Program-made: the position numbers and the translations under genes
Shown: positions 35,413 to 44,842 of the stretch, in pieces
Numbering within the stretch: position 1 is the first letter of the stretch
How the letters are laid out: every line of letters begins with the position of its first letter
Assembly: GCF_003987315.1 (NCBI RefSeq)
Contig: NZ_PIPI01000006.1
Location: 1 to 64,000, forward strand
DNA from: Aliidiomarina haloalkalitolerans
GTDB lineage: Bacteria > Pseudomonadota > Gammaproteobacteria > Enterobacterales > Alteromonadaceae
DNA length: 64,000 bases
Direction: 5' to 3'
Notes under the pieces: generated by a model
Told to the model about the DNA's origin: nothing
The model's input: only the letters and a program-made list of their open reading frames with translations
Database searches by the model: none

Positions 35413-35856
35413 ATGGTTAAAGTAACGTTACGCGGGTTAATTCTCGTAGCGAGCCTATTGCTTGCACCGCTGGCGCAGGCTGAGTCAACGCTCGAAGAGC
35501 AATTTGAAGCACTGCAAAGTGCCATGCTGGATAAAGATCACCAGCGCCTCAGCGAGCTTTTTGCCTATGATGGCATACTGCACATAGCAAATATGCCGCC
35601 CGTGGAAGGTCGCCCAGCAATAGGCGGTTTCTTCAGTCGCCTATTTTTCTTCCTTGAAAGCACGCGTTACACCCATGAGTACACGTCAATTGCGGCGGGG
35701 AATGACGTTGCTTGGATGACCGGGCGTGTGGTCAACACCTTCGCTGGCGACCGCGAGTCAACGTCTTACGATGGTAAGTTTTTAATGATTTGGGAAAACG
35801 GTGACGATGGTTGGCAAATTGCTTTGTATAGCGTGAGTAATAACGCACCGAATTAA
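35413..35856 (+). CDS. exported SnoaL/NTF2-like (DUF4440) protein
   Basis: A 147-residue protein with a signal peptide (about residues 1-22, ending LAQAES). The mature domain is NTF2-like (LEEQFEALQSAMLDKDHQRL at 25-44, then a curved sheet with IAAGNDVAWMTGRVV and SYDGKFLMIWENGDDGW). This cup-shaped fold binds small molecules or acts as an enzyme. The function here is unknown. The ATG at 35413 is preferred to 35407 because AGGG is 8 bases away from it. A terminator-like hairpin follows. Confidence 0.78.
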   Translation: MVKVTLRGLILVASLLLAPLAQAESTLEEQFEALQSAMLDKDHQRLSELFAYDGILHIANMPPVEGRPAIGGFFSRLFFFLESTRYTHEYTSIAAGNDVAWMTGRVVNTFAGDRESTSYDGKFLMIWENGDDGWQIALYSVSNNAPN

Positions 35857-35862
35857 TTCTCA

Positions 35863-35895
35863 AAGCGGACTGGGAACTGTCCGCTTCGCTTTTTA
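35863..35895 (+). terminator. terminator of the DUF4440 gene
   Basis: The stem AAGCGGAC/GTCCGCTT (35863-35870 and 35879-35886) is followed by CGCTTTTT. It marks a break before the next gene at 35914. Confidence 0.65.
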
Positions 35896-35913
35896 AAAAT
35901 GAAAAGGAACATC

Positions 35914-37317
35914 ATGCTCACTCATTTCCTACTGGCGCTCGTCCTTGCGACGACGTCCGCAGCAGAACATCACAACTCTGAGGTTCCGGCAGCATCGCAG
36001 AAGCTCCTTGCATTCGCCATCGAAACGCAGCAATCACATGCCCATTTTGCCGCTGTTTGGCCTGGGTTTTGGTCTGAGAACACTCCATTTATCACCTATA
36101 GCCTCGACGGCCAGGCTGTTCTCTTTACGACGGAAGAGCCTATTGCAGGGTATGAGCAACTCGCCGACAACTATTATTACTACGCTGAACGTTTACCAAA
36201 TTTAACCGATTCATCTTTTCATATTCAGTATTCGCTGCCGAACGATAAGAATGCCACGGCCATTCGCCTTAGCGATGACAAGGCAGCTCACGCAGATCAT
36301 CGCGAAACCCTGTTGCATGAAGCTTTTCATGGCTATCAACGTGACGCATTTGCAGATCGCGGTCGTAATGAGTTCCTCGACCCAAACTTTCTTGATGAAA
36401 CCAGTCATCGTGCCATGCTGGCATTGCAATTTGCTCTTGCTCAACAGGCTCATAGCAGTCGTGACTTAGAAGATATTCGCGCCTGGCTGAGCGTTCGTGT
36501 CGCACTCAATGAAGTAATTGCTCCGGAAATCGCTGACTATCTTGGCGATATCGAGCGAACCGAGGGAACCGCTCATTGGGTCGGTATCCGATCAAGTTTC
36601 GCAGAAGATTATCGCAACAGCATGGATGATTTCTTCGAAAATTTCGCCCCTCATTTTGAAACTACCCATGCGGTGCGCACGTCTGCTTACATCACTGGCG
36701 CACTATTCATCGACCTTGTGAATGATTATTCTGCTGAAAATACGGATTGGCGCCAGACGATTGAGCAGGGAGCAACTCCCTTTGAACTTGCCGTGCAAAC
36801 ATTTGCCATCTCGACCGAGGACGCTCTGGGCAACATCAATGAAATCCTCTCGCAAGCGAATTTTTCTGAGTATATGACGCGTGCACAGACGTCTCAAACG
36901 GAAGTGATCACGCTCGCGGACATTGAAGCCTCACACCCTTATCGACTCGATATCACCATTAATTTACCCATGACCGATGGCGATATCGAGCTACCTATGT
37001 TCTTTTCTGGCGGTGACAAGGGCTTTCATCAGCTAGCGGTCAATTTGATTTTCTTACCACATGCAGAAACGTTCCAATTAACGTTAGGCAACATCGCAAT
37101 TGATGTTCGCAACGCTCCTGTGCTTGCGGATATACGCAGCGCGTTAGCCAATGAGGTGACCATGAGCATTTGGAGTCAATCGCCGATGACAACCATGGAA
37201 GACTTGCGCAAGATGCAGGATTTGGAAATACGTTTTGGTCAATCTATCATTCAATCACCCGCAGGCTGGAAGCTGGATCCAACCTCGACCAATGAGCACT
37301 TGCAGATTGCCTTGTAA
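35914..37317 (+). CDS. secreted protein with HExxH zinc-protease motif, unassigned family
   Basis: A 467-residue exported protein with a signal peptide (about residues 1-17). The motif LLHEAFHGYQ (H135, E136, H139) has the classic HExxH zinc-binding form, with candidate third ligands at E214 or E217 in IERTEGTAHW about 75-80 residues later. The C-terminal third (from about 330) has a beta-rich character. No family was recognised. A zinc-dependent peptidase role is inference. The start at 35914 is chosen for AAGGA five bases upstream. An in-frame ATG at 35899 would add five residues. It sits alone after a terminator-like hairpin and runs to within 2 bases of the convergent gene. Confidence 0.75.
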   Translation: MLTHFLLALVLATTSAAEHHNSEVPAASQKLLAFAIETQQSHAHFAAVWPGFWSENTPFITYSLDGQAVLFTTEEPIAGYEQLADNYYYYAERLPNLTDSSFHIQYSLPNDKNATAIRLSDDKAAHADHRETLLHEAFHGYQRDAFADRGRNEFLDPNFLDETSHRAMLALQFALAQQAHSSRDLEDIRAWLSVRVALNEVIAPEIADYLGDIERTEGTAHWVGIRSSFAEDYRNSMDDFFENFAPHFETTHAVRTSAYITGALFIDLVNDYSAENTDWRQTIEQGATPFELAVQTFAISTEDALGNINEILSQANFSEYMTRAQTSQTEVITLADIEASHPYRLDITINLPMTDGDIELPMFFSGGDKGFHQLAVNLIFLPHAETFQLTLGNIAIDVRNAPVLADIRSALANEVTMSIWSQSPMTTMEDLRKMQDLEIRFGQSIIQSPAGWKLDPTSTNEHLQIAL

Positions 37318-37319
37318 GT

Positions 37320-37736
37320 CTAAGTAATAATCTCTAGTTCCGGCGTATGCGTTTGTAACCAAGCGCGTACGTCGTTCATTTGCTCAATCGGAAACACGTA
37401 GTTTGAGCTGATTTTCCCCGTATACGGAAACGACAACATCGCGTATTTGTCGTTGTATTCACTGAGCGCAACTTTTTTCACAACGCTCAGAGCTACTTGC
37501 TCCATGCCGACACGTAAACGGTCGTCTTCGCGACTAAGTAAACGCAGCATATCTTTCGTTTTATCTGCCGGAATTTTAGTGACCAAGGTTTCTGGAAACA
37601 TAACAAACAGCAGCAATGTCCAGCCACCAAAATAGCGGAGCATTTCTGTACCCCATATCAGGTGAGTCATGACGAACAAAGCAAGCAGAAAGGCTAAGCG
37701 ATAGCGACGGGGAATGGATTCGATCTTTTTAAACAC
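37320..37736 (-). CDS. hypothetical small membrane protein
   Basis: A 138-residue protein with a GTG start (AGG 7-8 bases upstream). Two hydrophobic helices lie near residues 11-30 and 36-55 (RYRLAFLLALFVMTHLIWG and FGGWTLLLFVMFPETL). The rest is soluble and includes YDKYAMLSFPYTG-like sequence. No family was recognised. It stands between two convergent or divergent genes and ends 2 bases from the HExxH gene. Confidence 0.6.
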   Translation of the reverse strand: MFKKIESIPRRYRLAFLLALFVMTHLIWGTEMLRYFGGWTLLLFVMFPETLVTKIPADKTKDMLRLLSREDDRLRVGMEQVALSVVKKVALSEYNDKYAMLSFPYTGKISSNYVFPIEQMNDVRAWLQTHTPELEIIT

Positions 37737-37848
37737 GAGAAGCCTGTTGTGATAAACCTAACGACATACAACCATTGTACGATAGCTAACGTAATGAGGC
37801 TATGGCAGCATACAGTCATTCATTATTTAGTTGATCACGAGGTACCTC

Positions 37849-38721
37849 ATGTCCGGAAACACCTATACACCACCGAAAGTTTGGCAATGGGAACAAGGTA
37901 ATGGCGGTAAATTCGCCAACATCAATCGGCCAATTTCTGGTGCCACGCACGACCAAGAATTGCCCGTTGGTAAGCACCCATTGCAGCTGTACTCTTTGGC
38001 GACACCAAATGGTGTGAAGGTTACCATCTTATTGGAAGAGCTTCTCGCTGTTGGAATTAAGGCGGCAGAATACGACGCATGGCTAATCAATATCATGGAA
38101 GGTGAGCAGTTTAGTTCAGGCTTTGTTGCGGTGAATCCAAACTCGAAAATACCGGCGATGGTGGATCACAGTACCAATCCGCCAACCCGCTTATTTGAGT
38201 CGGGTTCGATGATGCTGTATCTAGCGGAGAAATTTGACCAGTTCATCCCGAAATCAGCTGCCGGTCGGACAGAGTGTTTGAACTGGCTGTTTTGGCAAAT
38301 GGCGAGTGCACCCATTCTTGGCGGTGGCTTTGGCCACTTCTACGCCTATGCGCCGGAAAAATACGAATACCCAATTAATCGTTACACCATGGAAGTGAAG
38401 CGCCAGCTCGACGTACTTGAGAAGCAATTGGCGAACCACGACTACATTGCAGGCGACGAGTACACGATCGCCGACATGGCGATTTGGCCGTGGTATGGGG
38501 CCTTAGTCCGTAATGAAGTGTATGAAGCTGCAGAATTTCTTGACGCTTCGAGCTACAAAAATGTGCTACGTTGGGCTGAAGAAGTCGCCGCACGCCCAGC
38601 CGTAAAGCGCGGGCGTATGGTGAATAAAGCATGGGGAGAGCCAGCGAGTCAGCTGCGCGAACGCCACGATGCCAGCGATTTTGAGTTGCGAACTGAGGAC
38701 AAATTGAACCCTGAAGGTTAA
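37849..38721 (+). CDS. yghU: glutathione S-transferase YghU (disulfide-bond reductase)
   Basis: A 290-residue protein close in length and pattern to E. coli YghU (288 residues), a Nu-class GST with disulfide-reductase and peroxidase activity. The N-terminus TYTPPKVWQWEQGNGGKFAN matches the YghU extension. The thioredoxin-like domain follows (VNPNSKIPAMVDH) and then the helical domain (EYTIADMAIWPWYGALV). ATG 37849 is selected over 37831 because the following residues match relatives and AGGT lies 7 bases upstream. It is a single gene. Confidence 0.93.
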   Translation: MSGNTYTPPKVWQWEQGNGGKFANINRPISGATHDQELPVGKHPLQLYSLATPNGVKVTILLEELLAVGIKAAEYDAWLINIMEGEQFSSGFVAVNPNSKIPAMVDHSTNPPTRLFESGSMMLYLAEKFDQFIPKSAAGRTECLNWLFWQMASAPILGGGFGHFYAYAPEKYEYPINRYTMEVKRQLDVLEKQLANHDYIAGDEYTIADMAIWPWYGALVRNEVYEAAEFLDASSYKNVLRWAEEVAARPAVKRGRMVNKAWGEPASQLRERHDASDFELRTEDKLNPEG

Positions 38722-38737
38722 CTCCTCTGTTTTTCTT

Positions 38738-38769
38738 AGCAAGCCTTGGCGAATTTGCGAAGGCTTGCT
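38738..38769. other. hairpin after yghU without T tail
   Basis: A perfect 10-bp inverted repeat AGCAAGCCTT ... AAGGCTTGCT with a 12-base loop lies 16 bases after the stop codon. It lacks a T-tract on either strand, so it may be a 3' end stabiliser or Rho-region structure, not an intrinsic terminator. Confidence 0.5.
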
Positions 38770-38844
38770 ATGCATCAATCAGCTATTGCTGACAAAAACT
38801 TACGTTTCATCTGAGTAACTTCAACGATCATAATATGACCAGAA

Positions 38845-38883
38845 CACTTATACTTTGATAAGTGAGTCGTTATAGGTTACAAT
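38845..38883 (+). promoter_or_regulatory. higBA promoter with operator dyad
   Basis: A dyad CACTTAT-N6-ATAAGTG (38845-38864) overlaps a -35 TTGATA (38855-38860). After 17 bases comes a -10 TACAAT (38878-38883). A second candidate -10, TATACT, lies inside the dyad at 38849-38854. The dyad is the likely HigA-binding site, giving autorepression. From the main promoter transcription would start at about the higB ATG (38888). Confidence 0.65.
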
Positions 38884-38887
38884 TTTC

Positions 38888-39166
38888 ATGATTTTATCCT
38901 TTAAACACAAAGGTCTCGCTAACTTCTTTTTCACCGGCAGTACAGCTGGAATTATGGTGGAACATCAAAAGAAGTTACGTTTAATTCTGGGTCGACTAAA
39001 TGCAGCAAATAGCATTGACGATATGAAACTTCCGGGATTAAGGCTGCATCCGCTAGAAGGTAAAAGGAAAGGAACTTGGTCGGTCAAAGTCAGCGGGAAT
39101 TGGCGTGTCACGTTTAAATTTAACGACGGTCATGCTGAAGTAATTAATTATGAAGACTACCATTGA
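38888..39166 (+). CDS. higB: HigB-type toxin (RelE superfamily)
   Basis: A 92-residue mRNA-cleaving toxin-like protein. SFKHKGLANFFFTGSTAGI at residues 4-22 and the C-terminal part SGNWRVTFKFNDGHAEVINYEDYH (conserved NWR and YEDYH) match HigB. In known cases the toxin cuts mRNA at the ribosome and HigA binds it. It precedes the antitoxin by 9 bases, the reversed order usual for higBA. The ribosome site is weak (AGGT 10 bases away) or the message may be leaderless. Confidence 0.92.
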   Translation: MILSFKHKGLANFFFTGSTAGIMVEHQKKLRLILGRLNAANSIDDMKLPGLRLHPLEGKRKGTWSVKVSGNWRVTFKFNDGHAEVINYEDYH

Positions 39167-39175
39167 GGACAATTT

Positions 39176-39463
39176 ATGGTAATGCACAACCCTCCGCATC
39201 CAGGTGAAATTATTAAGGAGCTCTGTATTGAGCCTCTCGGAATATCGGTCACAGAAGCAGCCGACGCCCTTGGCGTTAGCCGAAAAACACTCAGTTCAAT
39301 TCTCAATGGACGCGCCGGTATCAGTCCGGAAATGGCTGTTCGCTTGTCTATCGCCTTCGACACATCGGCGGAAAGCTGGTTGCAGCAACAATATATGTAT
39401 GAACTTTGGCACGCCGAACAACATCGAGAGGCGCTTAAAGTTCGAAAACTAGTTGCTGCATAA
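39176..39463 (+). CDS. higA: HigA antitoxin
   Basis: A 95-residue XRE-type DNA-binding antitoxin. The N-terminus [19 protein letters not shown] and the helix-turn-helix [21 protein letters not shown] match HigA. It would neutralise HigB and repress the pair from the dyad at 38845-38864. A GAGGA precedes the start. The pair is compact and lies between housekeeping-type genes, which can mark horizontal gain, but base composition was not measured. Confidence 0.93.
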   Translation: MVMHNPPHPGEIIKELCIEPLGISVTEAADALGVSRKTLSSILNGRAGISPEMAVRLSIAFDTSAESWLQQQYMYELWHAEQHREALKVRKLVAA

Positions 39464-39508
39464 TTTCAGCATCGAAAGGCGATCTGTCCTGTTTCGAAAC
39501 GCGAATCC

Positions 39509-39910
39509 TTACTCCACGTAAATCGCGAGCCCTTGTATGTGACGCTGAATCCGGATTTCATCTCGAGCCCCACCTTGCGTGCCATCGTAGAAATTGACGC
39601 GCACTGTTTCACTCTCGTCACCTAGGTACGTCATAACCACTGCGTTCGCGCCGAGTGCGGCGGCCTCGGCTTTTAACAGCTCAATCAGCGCATCGGTTAC
39701 CGACTCGTCGAGTGAGGTAGAGGATTTATGACTTTGCGCTGACACAATGCCAATTTCTTGGAATTGCTCTGGAGCGTGTTGAATAAACAACACGTCAGCA
39801 GGTGAAACAGCGGGTCGAGTCTGACCGGTGACTTGGTGTTCAACTGTTGGTGCAGATGTACATGCAGTGAGCACTGCGGTCATTAAAATGAAAATAATAG
39901 GACGTATCAT
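39509..39910 (-). CDS. predicted outer-membrane lipoprotein, unknown function
   Basis: A 133-residue protein with a lipoprotein signal (lipobox LTAC ending at residue 17). The mature domain is of RcsF/YbjQ-like character (IGIVSAQSHKSSTSLDESVTDALIELLKAEAAALGANAVVMTYLG, seen in parts: IGIVSAQSHK and AAALGANAVV). No firm family is assigned. It has its own unit, facing the higBA pair. Confidence 0.62.
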   Translation of the reverse strand: MIRPIIFILMTAVLTACTSAPTVEHQVTGQTRPAVSPADVLFIQHAPEQFQEIGIVSAQSHKSSTSLDESVTDALIELLKAEAAALGANAVVMTYLGDESETVRVNFYDGTQGGARDEIRIQRHIQGLAIYVE

Positions 39911-40115
39911 TCCTTTGCCTCCAAGCTCTGTGAGTGATGACGAATCAATGGTTAAGACTACGATTCCTTTTTAACCGCCTTTGAGATTAGCTCAATACTT
40001 TATAACTGCCAATGAAAAAGTAATCGGATTGGCACTGTACTGCACGCGCGTTTAGTTTTAAGCTGACAGAAAGTTTCAATACCACCAACACCAAATTCAA
40101 ACGGAAAGTGCTGTT

Positions 40116-40658
40116 ATGAAGAATGCCTTGCAAGAGCAATTGCTCAAAGCCGGCTTAGCCGATGCGAAAAAACTAAAGACTCTGAACAAAGAAAAGCATC
40201 AGCAAAAGAAGAGTGCAGGTAAGAAGCACAAAATCGTCAATGAGGCGACGTTACTTGCCGAGCAAAAGCGCCTTGAGAAAGTCGCTCGCGATCAGGAACT
40301 GAACCGACAGCGCCAAGCTGAGTTACAAGAAAAGGCCATCGCAGCCCAAGTTCGTCAGCTCATCGATGTAAATCGAATTGACCATAAGGGCGACATCACC
40401 TTTAACTTTGCCGATGGTAAATTGGTGAAACGTTTACACGTCAAACAGAAAATACACAACGAGCTAACCCATGGTCAGATAGCTATTGTCCGTGACGGTG
40501 AGGGCTATGCGCTAATTCCCGCTCAAGTCGCAGAGAAGATTCAACAACGCATACCCGCAGCGATTGTTTTACTCAACAACCCCGACGCCCAAGATGAAGC
40601 CCCTGACAACGATGATCCTTACGCAGATTACAAGATACCTGATGATCTGATGTGGTAG
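40116..40658 (+). CDS. yaiL: YaiL/DUF2058-family protein
   Basis: A 180-residue cytoplasmic protein, matching E. coli YaiL in length (179 residues) and layout. A highly charged, lysine- and glutamine-rich N-terminal half with likely coiled coil (residues 5-85) precedes a C-terminal domain (RIDHKGDITFNFADGKLVKRL). It ends in a negatively charged tail. The family has been called nucleoprotein/polyamine-modulated factor-like, but its function is not known. GGA lies upstream of the start at about the right spacing. Confidence 0.85.
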   Translation: MKNALQEQLLKAGLADAKKLKTLNKEKHQQKKSAGKKHKIVNEATLLAEQKRLEKVARDQELNRQRQAELQEKAIAAQVRQLIDVNRIDHKGDITFNFADGKLVKRLHVKQKIHNELTHGQIAIVRDGEGYALIPAQVAEKIQQRIPAAIVLLNNPDAQDEAPDNDDPYADYKIPDDLMW

Positions 40659-40669
40659 TCGACAGTCTG

Positions 40670-40906
40670 CTATTTAAGCCACGGGCTTGAGCCAGCAAAG
40701 GTACTGATATACAGTGCCTCGACCTTGTCCCGAGCCCATGGGGTTTTGCGCAGAAACTTTAACGAGGACTTTATCGAAGGGTCATTACTGAAGCAATTGA
40801 TTGGAATTTTTGTTGCTAAACCACTCCAGTCATAGTGCTCGACCAATCGGGTTAGGATTTTTTCTAATGTCAGCCCGTGTAGTGGGTTATTCGGTTGATG
40901 ATTCAT
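40670..40906 (-). CDS. VF530-family (DUF2132) protein
   Basis: A 78-residue protein matching the VF530 family ([21 protein letters not shown] and [17 protein letters not shown]), small helical proteins reported to fold like DNA-binding domains. The role is unknown. The ATG at 40906 is taken because relatives start there. The frame runs further to 40978. The AAGG just before it is close (3-4 bases). Confidence 0.88.
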   Translation of the reverse strand: MNHQPNNPLHGLTLEKILTRLVEHYDWSGLATKIPINCFSNDPSIKSSLKFLRKTPWARDKVEALYISTFAGSSPWLK

Positions 40907-41049
40907 ATGACCTTGGACGTTGTTAATTTGACTGGTTCTGATAAATTGGAATTTGAAGACCATCATAGCTGAGCGCATGGGATATGTTCAAAGAATTAAT
41001 CTCTTCTCTGCTACTTCGGTGAAAACCATAACAATAAGAAAAAATAACC

Positions 41050-41355
41050 ATGAAAAAATCAATTAAGTCCTTTTCCTTACACAAAACAGCGCTGACTGTG
41101 GCTGTAACGATGGCGGCGTTATCATTAGTGCTTGTTATTCCAATGGCTATGATATTTACTCTCGCAGCTATTTTCGATTCGAGTCCGGGCAACGGCATGT
41201 CACTCCTAGCACCTTCGCTCGGCATGATTTTTGCCATGCCAATTCTATATTTAATCATGGGCTACATTATGACTATCGTATTTGCAGCGATTTATAATGT
41301 CGTCGCTAAGTACACGGGTGGCATCACGTTTGAGGTCGGAGATCGCCAAGCGTAG
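41050..41355 (+). CDS. small membrane protein, DUF3566-like
   Basis: A 101-residue protein with two clear membrane helices (about residues 16-42 and 53-85). It resembles the DUF3566/transmembrane group (LIMGYIMTIVFAAIYNVVAKYTGGI). No function is known. No strong ribosome site is visible before the ATG. A bidirectional terminator follows, shared with glmS. Confidence 0.68.
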   Translation: MKKSIKSFSLHKTALTVAVTMAALSLVLVIPMAMIFTLAAIFDSSPGNGMSLLAPSLGMIFAMPILYLIMGYIMTIVFAAIYNVVAKYTGGITFEVGDRQA

Positions 41356-41378
41356 AAATTACGCCGACAAGCAAACAT

Positions 41379-41406
41379 AAAAAAATCGCCGTACGGCGAT
41401 TTTTTT
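41379..41406. terminator. bidirectional terminator between the membrane-protein gene and glmS
   Basis: A symmetric hairpin ATCGCC-GTAC-GGCGAT is flanked by A7 on the left and T7 on the right, so it works in both directions. It lies 18 bases beyond the glmS stop codon. Confidence 0.93.
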
Positions 41407-41424
41407 CTATCGAAACTTCGACGT

Positions 41425-43254
41425 TTATTCCACCGTGACACTCTTAGCCAGGTTACGCGGTTGGTCTACATCGGTTCCTTTAATAATCGCAACGTAGTAA
41501 CTCAGTAGCTGCAACGGAATGGTGTAGACGATTGGGGCAACTAGCTCGTCAACATGGTCGAGGTTAATCACGCGCATGGTGTCGTCGCTGGCAAAGTGCG
41601 CGTCTTTGTCGGCGAACACGTACATGATGCCGCCACGAGCACGAACTTCTTCAACGTTCGACTTCAGTTTTTCGAGTAGCTCGTTGTTTGGTGCAACCAC
41701 AATGACTGGCATTTCGGCATCAATCAAGGCTAATGGACCGTGCTTTAGCTCACCGGCGGCATAGGCTTCGGCGTGAATGTAGCTGATTTCTTTCAGCTTC
41801 AGCGCACCTTCCATCGCTATCGGATACTGGTCGCCACGGCCTAAGAACAAGCTATGGTCTTTATCGGCAAATTCTTCTGCTAGCTCTTCAATTTCCGCGG
41901 TGATTTTCAACGATTGCTCGAGCTTGGTCGGCAAGGTCGACAGGGCGTGCGCAATTCGTGCTTCGGTGGCTTTGTCCATACCATTGAAATGCCCAAGAGC
42001 GCTCACCAACATCAGCAAGCCAACCAACTGCGTGGTAAAGGCTTTGGTTGAAGCAACACCAATTTCCGCGCCAGCCCGAGTTAAGAAAGCTAAATCAGAT
42101 TCACGTACCATTGACGAGGTCGCCACGTTACAAATCGTTAAACTCGAACGGTAACCCAATGTCTTCGCTAAACGTAAGGCCGCCAAGGTGTCCGCTGTTT
42201 CGCCCGATTGGGAAATGGTGACCAATAAGCTACCTGGGAACACGTGCGACTTGCGGTAACGGAATTCTGAAGCAATTTCGACATTACACGACACACCTGC
42301 GTAGGCTTCAAGCCAATAGCGCGCCACCATACCGGCGTGATACGACGTACCACAAGCGATGATTTGCACGTGACGAATGTCTTTGAATATTTCTGCAGCG
42401 TTCTCACCAAACGCATTCACCATGATTTCATCGCCGTTGACTCGGCCTTCCAGTGAATTCCGCACCGCAAACGGCTGTTCATGGATTTCTTTGAGCATAT
42501 AGTGGCGGTATTCGCCTTTGCCGCCGGCGTCATACTGTAAATCAGACGTTTGCTGCTCGCGTTGTACCGCAGCGCCTTGATGGTCAAAGATTTCGACTTT
42601 ATCGCGGGTTACACGGGCAACATCACCTTCTTCAAGGTAAATAAACTCGCGGGTCACTGGCAACAAAGCTAGCTGGTCGGAAGCAATGAAGTTTTCACCG
42701 ATACCAAGACCAATAACAAGTGGGCTACCAGAACGCGCAACAACCAACTCGCCAGGACGACGTTTGTCCATGATCACGGTACCGTAAGCGCCTTCAAGCT
42801 GCTTTACAGTAGCTTGCAATGCAGTTAACAAGTCGTCGGTGCTTTTCAGCTCATGGTGCATTAAATGGCAAATCACTTCGGTATCGGTTTGTGAGGTAAA
42901 CACATAACCCAAGTCTTGTAATTTCTTGCGCAGACTTTCGTGATTTTCGATAATGCCGTTGTGTACGACTGCAATAGTAGAGTTTGAGAAGTGTGGATGC
43001 GCATTCGCTTCCGTGACTCCACCGTGGGTAGCCCAGCGCGTGTGCGCTATGCCACTAAAACCGTTTGCTCCGGTTTCTTCTAACGCATCGGCGAGCGCCT
43101 GCACCTTGCCGACTCGGCGAAGTTGCTGCAAGCCTTCATCATTCAATAACGCCATACCTGCAGAGTCATAGCCCCGATATTCAAGGCGACGTAATCCTTC
43201 TAATAAAATCCCAGCGACACGGCGTTCTGCCGTTGCTCCAACGATTCCACACAT
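41425..43254 (-). CDS. glmS: glucosamine-fructose-6-phosphate aminotransferase GlmS
   Basis: A 609-residue enzyme that makes glucosamine-6-phosphate from fructose-6-phosphate and glutamine, the first step of UDP-GlcNAc synthesis. The N-terminal amidotransferase domain begins MCGIVG, with the catalytic cysteine as residue 2 before processing. Two SIS isomerase domains follow (about 280-440 and 460-600, with CGTSYHAG and SQSGETADT). It starts one base after the glmU stop, with the ribosome site inside the end of glmU. No glmS ribozyme or separate leader fits there. Confidence 0.97.
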   Translation of the reverse strand: MCGIVGATAERRVAGILLEGLRRLEYRGYDSAGMALLNDEGLQQLRRVGKVQALADALEETGANGFSGIAHTRWATHGGVTEANAHPHFSNSTIAVVHNGIIENHESLRKKLQDLGYVFTSQTDTEVICHLMHHELKSTDDLLTALQATVKQLEGAYGTVIMDKRRPGELVVARSGSPLVIGLGIGENFIASDQLALLPVTREFIYLEEGDVARVTRDKVEIFDHQGAAVQREQQTSDLQYDAGGKGEYRHYMLKEIHEQPFAVRNSLEGRVNGDEIMVNAFGENAAEIFKDIRHVQIIACGTSYHAGMVARYWLEAYAGVSCNVEIASEFRYRKSHVFPGSLLVTISQSGETADTLAALRLAKTLGYRSSLTICNVATSSMVRESDLAFLTRAGAEIGVASTKAFTTQLVGLLMLVSALGHFNGMDKATEARIAHALSTLPTKLEQSLKITAEIEELAEEFADKDHSLFLGRGDQYPIAMEGALKLKEISYIHAEAYAAGELKHGPLALIDAEMPVIVVAPNNELLEKLKSNVEEVRARGGIMYVFADKDAHFASDDTMRVINLDHVDELVAPIVYTIPLQLLSYYVAIIKGTDVDQPRNLAKSVTVE

Positions 43255-43255
43255 C

Positions 43256-44647
43256 TTACTTATCTCCCTTTTTCACTGGGCGTTTCCATCCCGCAATATT
43301 TCTTTGTTTGCCACGAGCGACGGCGAGCTCGTCTGCGCCGACTTGTGTCGTAATTACCGAGCCAGCGCCAATGGTCGCATTATCACCGATGACAACTGGT
43401 GCGACTAATGAGCTATTTGAACCAATAAAAGCACCTTTGCCAATTTCGGTTTTGTGTTTGTTAACCCCATCATAGTTGCAGGTGATTGTACCCGCACCAA
43501 TGTTTGCGCCAGCACCAATAGACGCATCACCTAAATAAGTTAAATGACCCGCTTTCGCACCTTCACCTAAATAGGACTTCTTCATTTCCACAAAGTTGCC
43601 CACTGCAGCGCCTTTTGCGAGCTCGGCACCTGGGCGCAAACGGGCAAATGGCCCAACTTGCGCGGTTGGGCCAACTTTAGCGCCTTCAAGCACTGAATTT
43701 GCTTTTATCACAGCGCCTGCCGCAATATGGCTGTCGCGAATTACACAATTCGGTTCAATGATAACGCCATCTTCAATTGTGACTTCACCTTCGAAAACGA
43801 CGTTGACGTCGATGACAACGTCAGAACCGACTGTCACGGTGCCACGCACGTCGATGCGCGCAGGGTCGAGGAGAGTTGCGCCAGCAATCATAAGTTCTTC
43901 TGCTTTGCGCAGTTGGTATGCTCGCTCAAGATAGGCTAATTGCACACGATTATTTGCGCCTTCAACTTCGCTGATCTCGGCTGGCTGGCTACTTGCTATT
44001 GCCACGCCTTCGGCTGCTGCCATGGCAACGATGTCGGTTAGGTAATATTCACCTTGAACATTGTTATTATCGAGCTGTGTTAACCAACGTTTTAGGTCAC
44101 CACCATTAACGGCCATAATGCCGGTATTCACTTCAGTAATTTTGTGCTGCTCTGAGTTCGCGTCTTTATGTTCGACAATGCCGGTAATTTTGCCCTGCGC
44201 ATCGCGGACAATACGGCCGTAGCCGGTTGGGTCGGGCAGGGTAACCGTTAACAGTGCGAAAGGGCTGTTGGCTTTTGCTGCAAGCAATGCTTGCAGTGTT
44301 TCCACTCGGGTTAGTGGTACATCGCCATACAAAATCAAAACGGTTTCATGGTCACTAATTTTCGGAATTGCCTGTTGCACAGCATGACCAGTACCCAATT
44401 GTTCAGCTTGCTCAACCCAGTCCACTGCATAATTTGCCAGGCGTTGTTTTAATTGCTCACCGCCATGACCAAAAACCAAGTTAATTCGCTCAGCACCTAA
44501 CATTTGAGCGCTTTCAATGACATGGGCGACCATTGGCTTTGTGGCGACAGGGTGGAGAACTTTTGGCAATGCCGAGCGCATTCGCGTGCCTTTTCCGGCG
44601 GCAAGAATGACTGCATTAATGGTTACATTAATGGGTGCTGTGGTCAT
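43256..44647 (-). CDS. glmU: bifunctional GlmU (N-acetylglucosamine-1-phosphate uridylyltransferase/acetyltransferase)
   Basis: A 463-residue cytoplasmic enzyme for the last two steps of UDP-GlcNAc synthesis. The N-terminal pyrophosphorylase domain has [14 protein letters not shown] and the Mg2+-binding segment [12 protein letters not shown]. The C-terminal part is a left-handed beta-helix with hexapeptide repeats (about 255-450), including the [14 protein letters not shown] acetyl-CoA region. It is first in the glmU-glmS operon. A GGATCGTCC precedes the start. Confidence 0.97.
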   Translation of the reverse strand: MTTAPINVTINAVILAAGKGTRMRSALPKVLHPVATKPMVAHVIESAQMLGAERINLVFGHGGEQLKQRLANYAVDWVEQAEQLGTGHAVQQAIPKISDHETVLILYGDVPLTRVETLQALLAAKANSPFALLTVTLPDPTGYGRIVRDAQGKITGIVEHKDANSEQHKITEVNTGIMAVNGGDLKRWLTQLDNNNVQGEYYLTDIVAMAAAEGVAIASSQPAEISEVEGANNRVQLAYLERAYQLRKAEELMIAGATLLDPARIDVRGTVTVGSDVVIDVNVVFEGEVTIEDGVIIEPNCVIRDSHIAAGAVIKANSVLEGAKVGPTAQVGPFARLRPGAELAKGAAVGNFVEMKKSYLGEGAKAGHLTYLGDASIGAGANIGAGTITCNYDGVNKHKTEIGKGAFIGSNSSLVAPVVIGDNATIGAGSVITTQVGADELAVARGKQRNIAGWKRPVKKGDK

Positions 44648-44842
44648 GGACGATCCTTTCTACCTAATGACTCTGTGAAAACCTCAATTTTAACAGGGTT
44701 CAGGATAATCGGAAACGAAACTTAAGAAATGTTTTGTAACGTAAAATGTTAGAAAATTGTTTTGCATTTTGGCATACTCCCCCACCACTTTTAGCAAGTG
44801 AAGTGTTTATTATTTTCAAACTATTAGCTTAAGGAACGACCC

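Noticed and set aside
38738-38769. Intrinsic terminator after yghU
   Set aside because: The stem is perfect, but no T tract follows on either strand, so only a hairpin is reported.
40923-41258. Minus-strand 111-residue frame
   Set aside because: It is mostly antisense to the small membrane-protein gene at 41050 and has no family resemblance.
41407-43260. glmS ribozyme or riboswitch
   Set aside because: Only one base separates glmU from glmS, so there is no leader to hold one, and these ribozymes belong to other bacterial groups.
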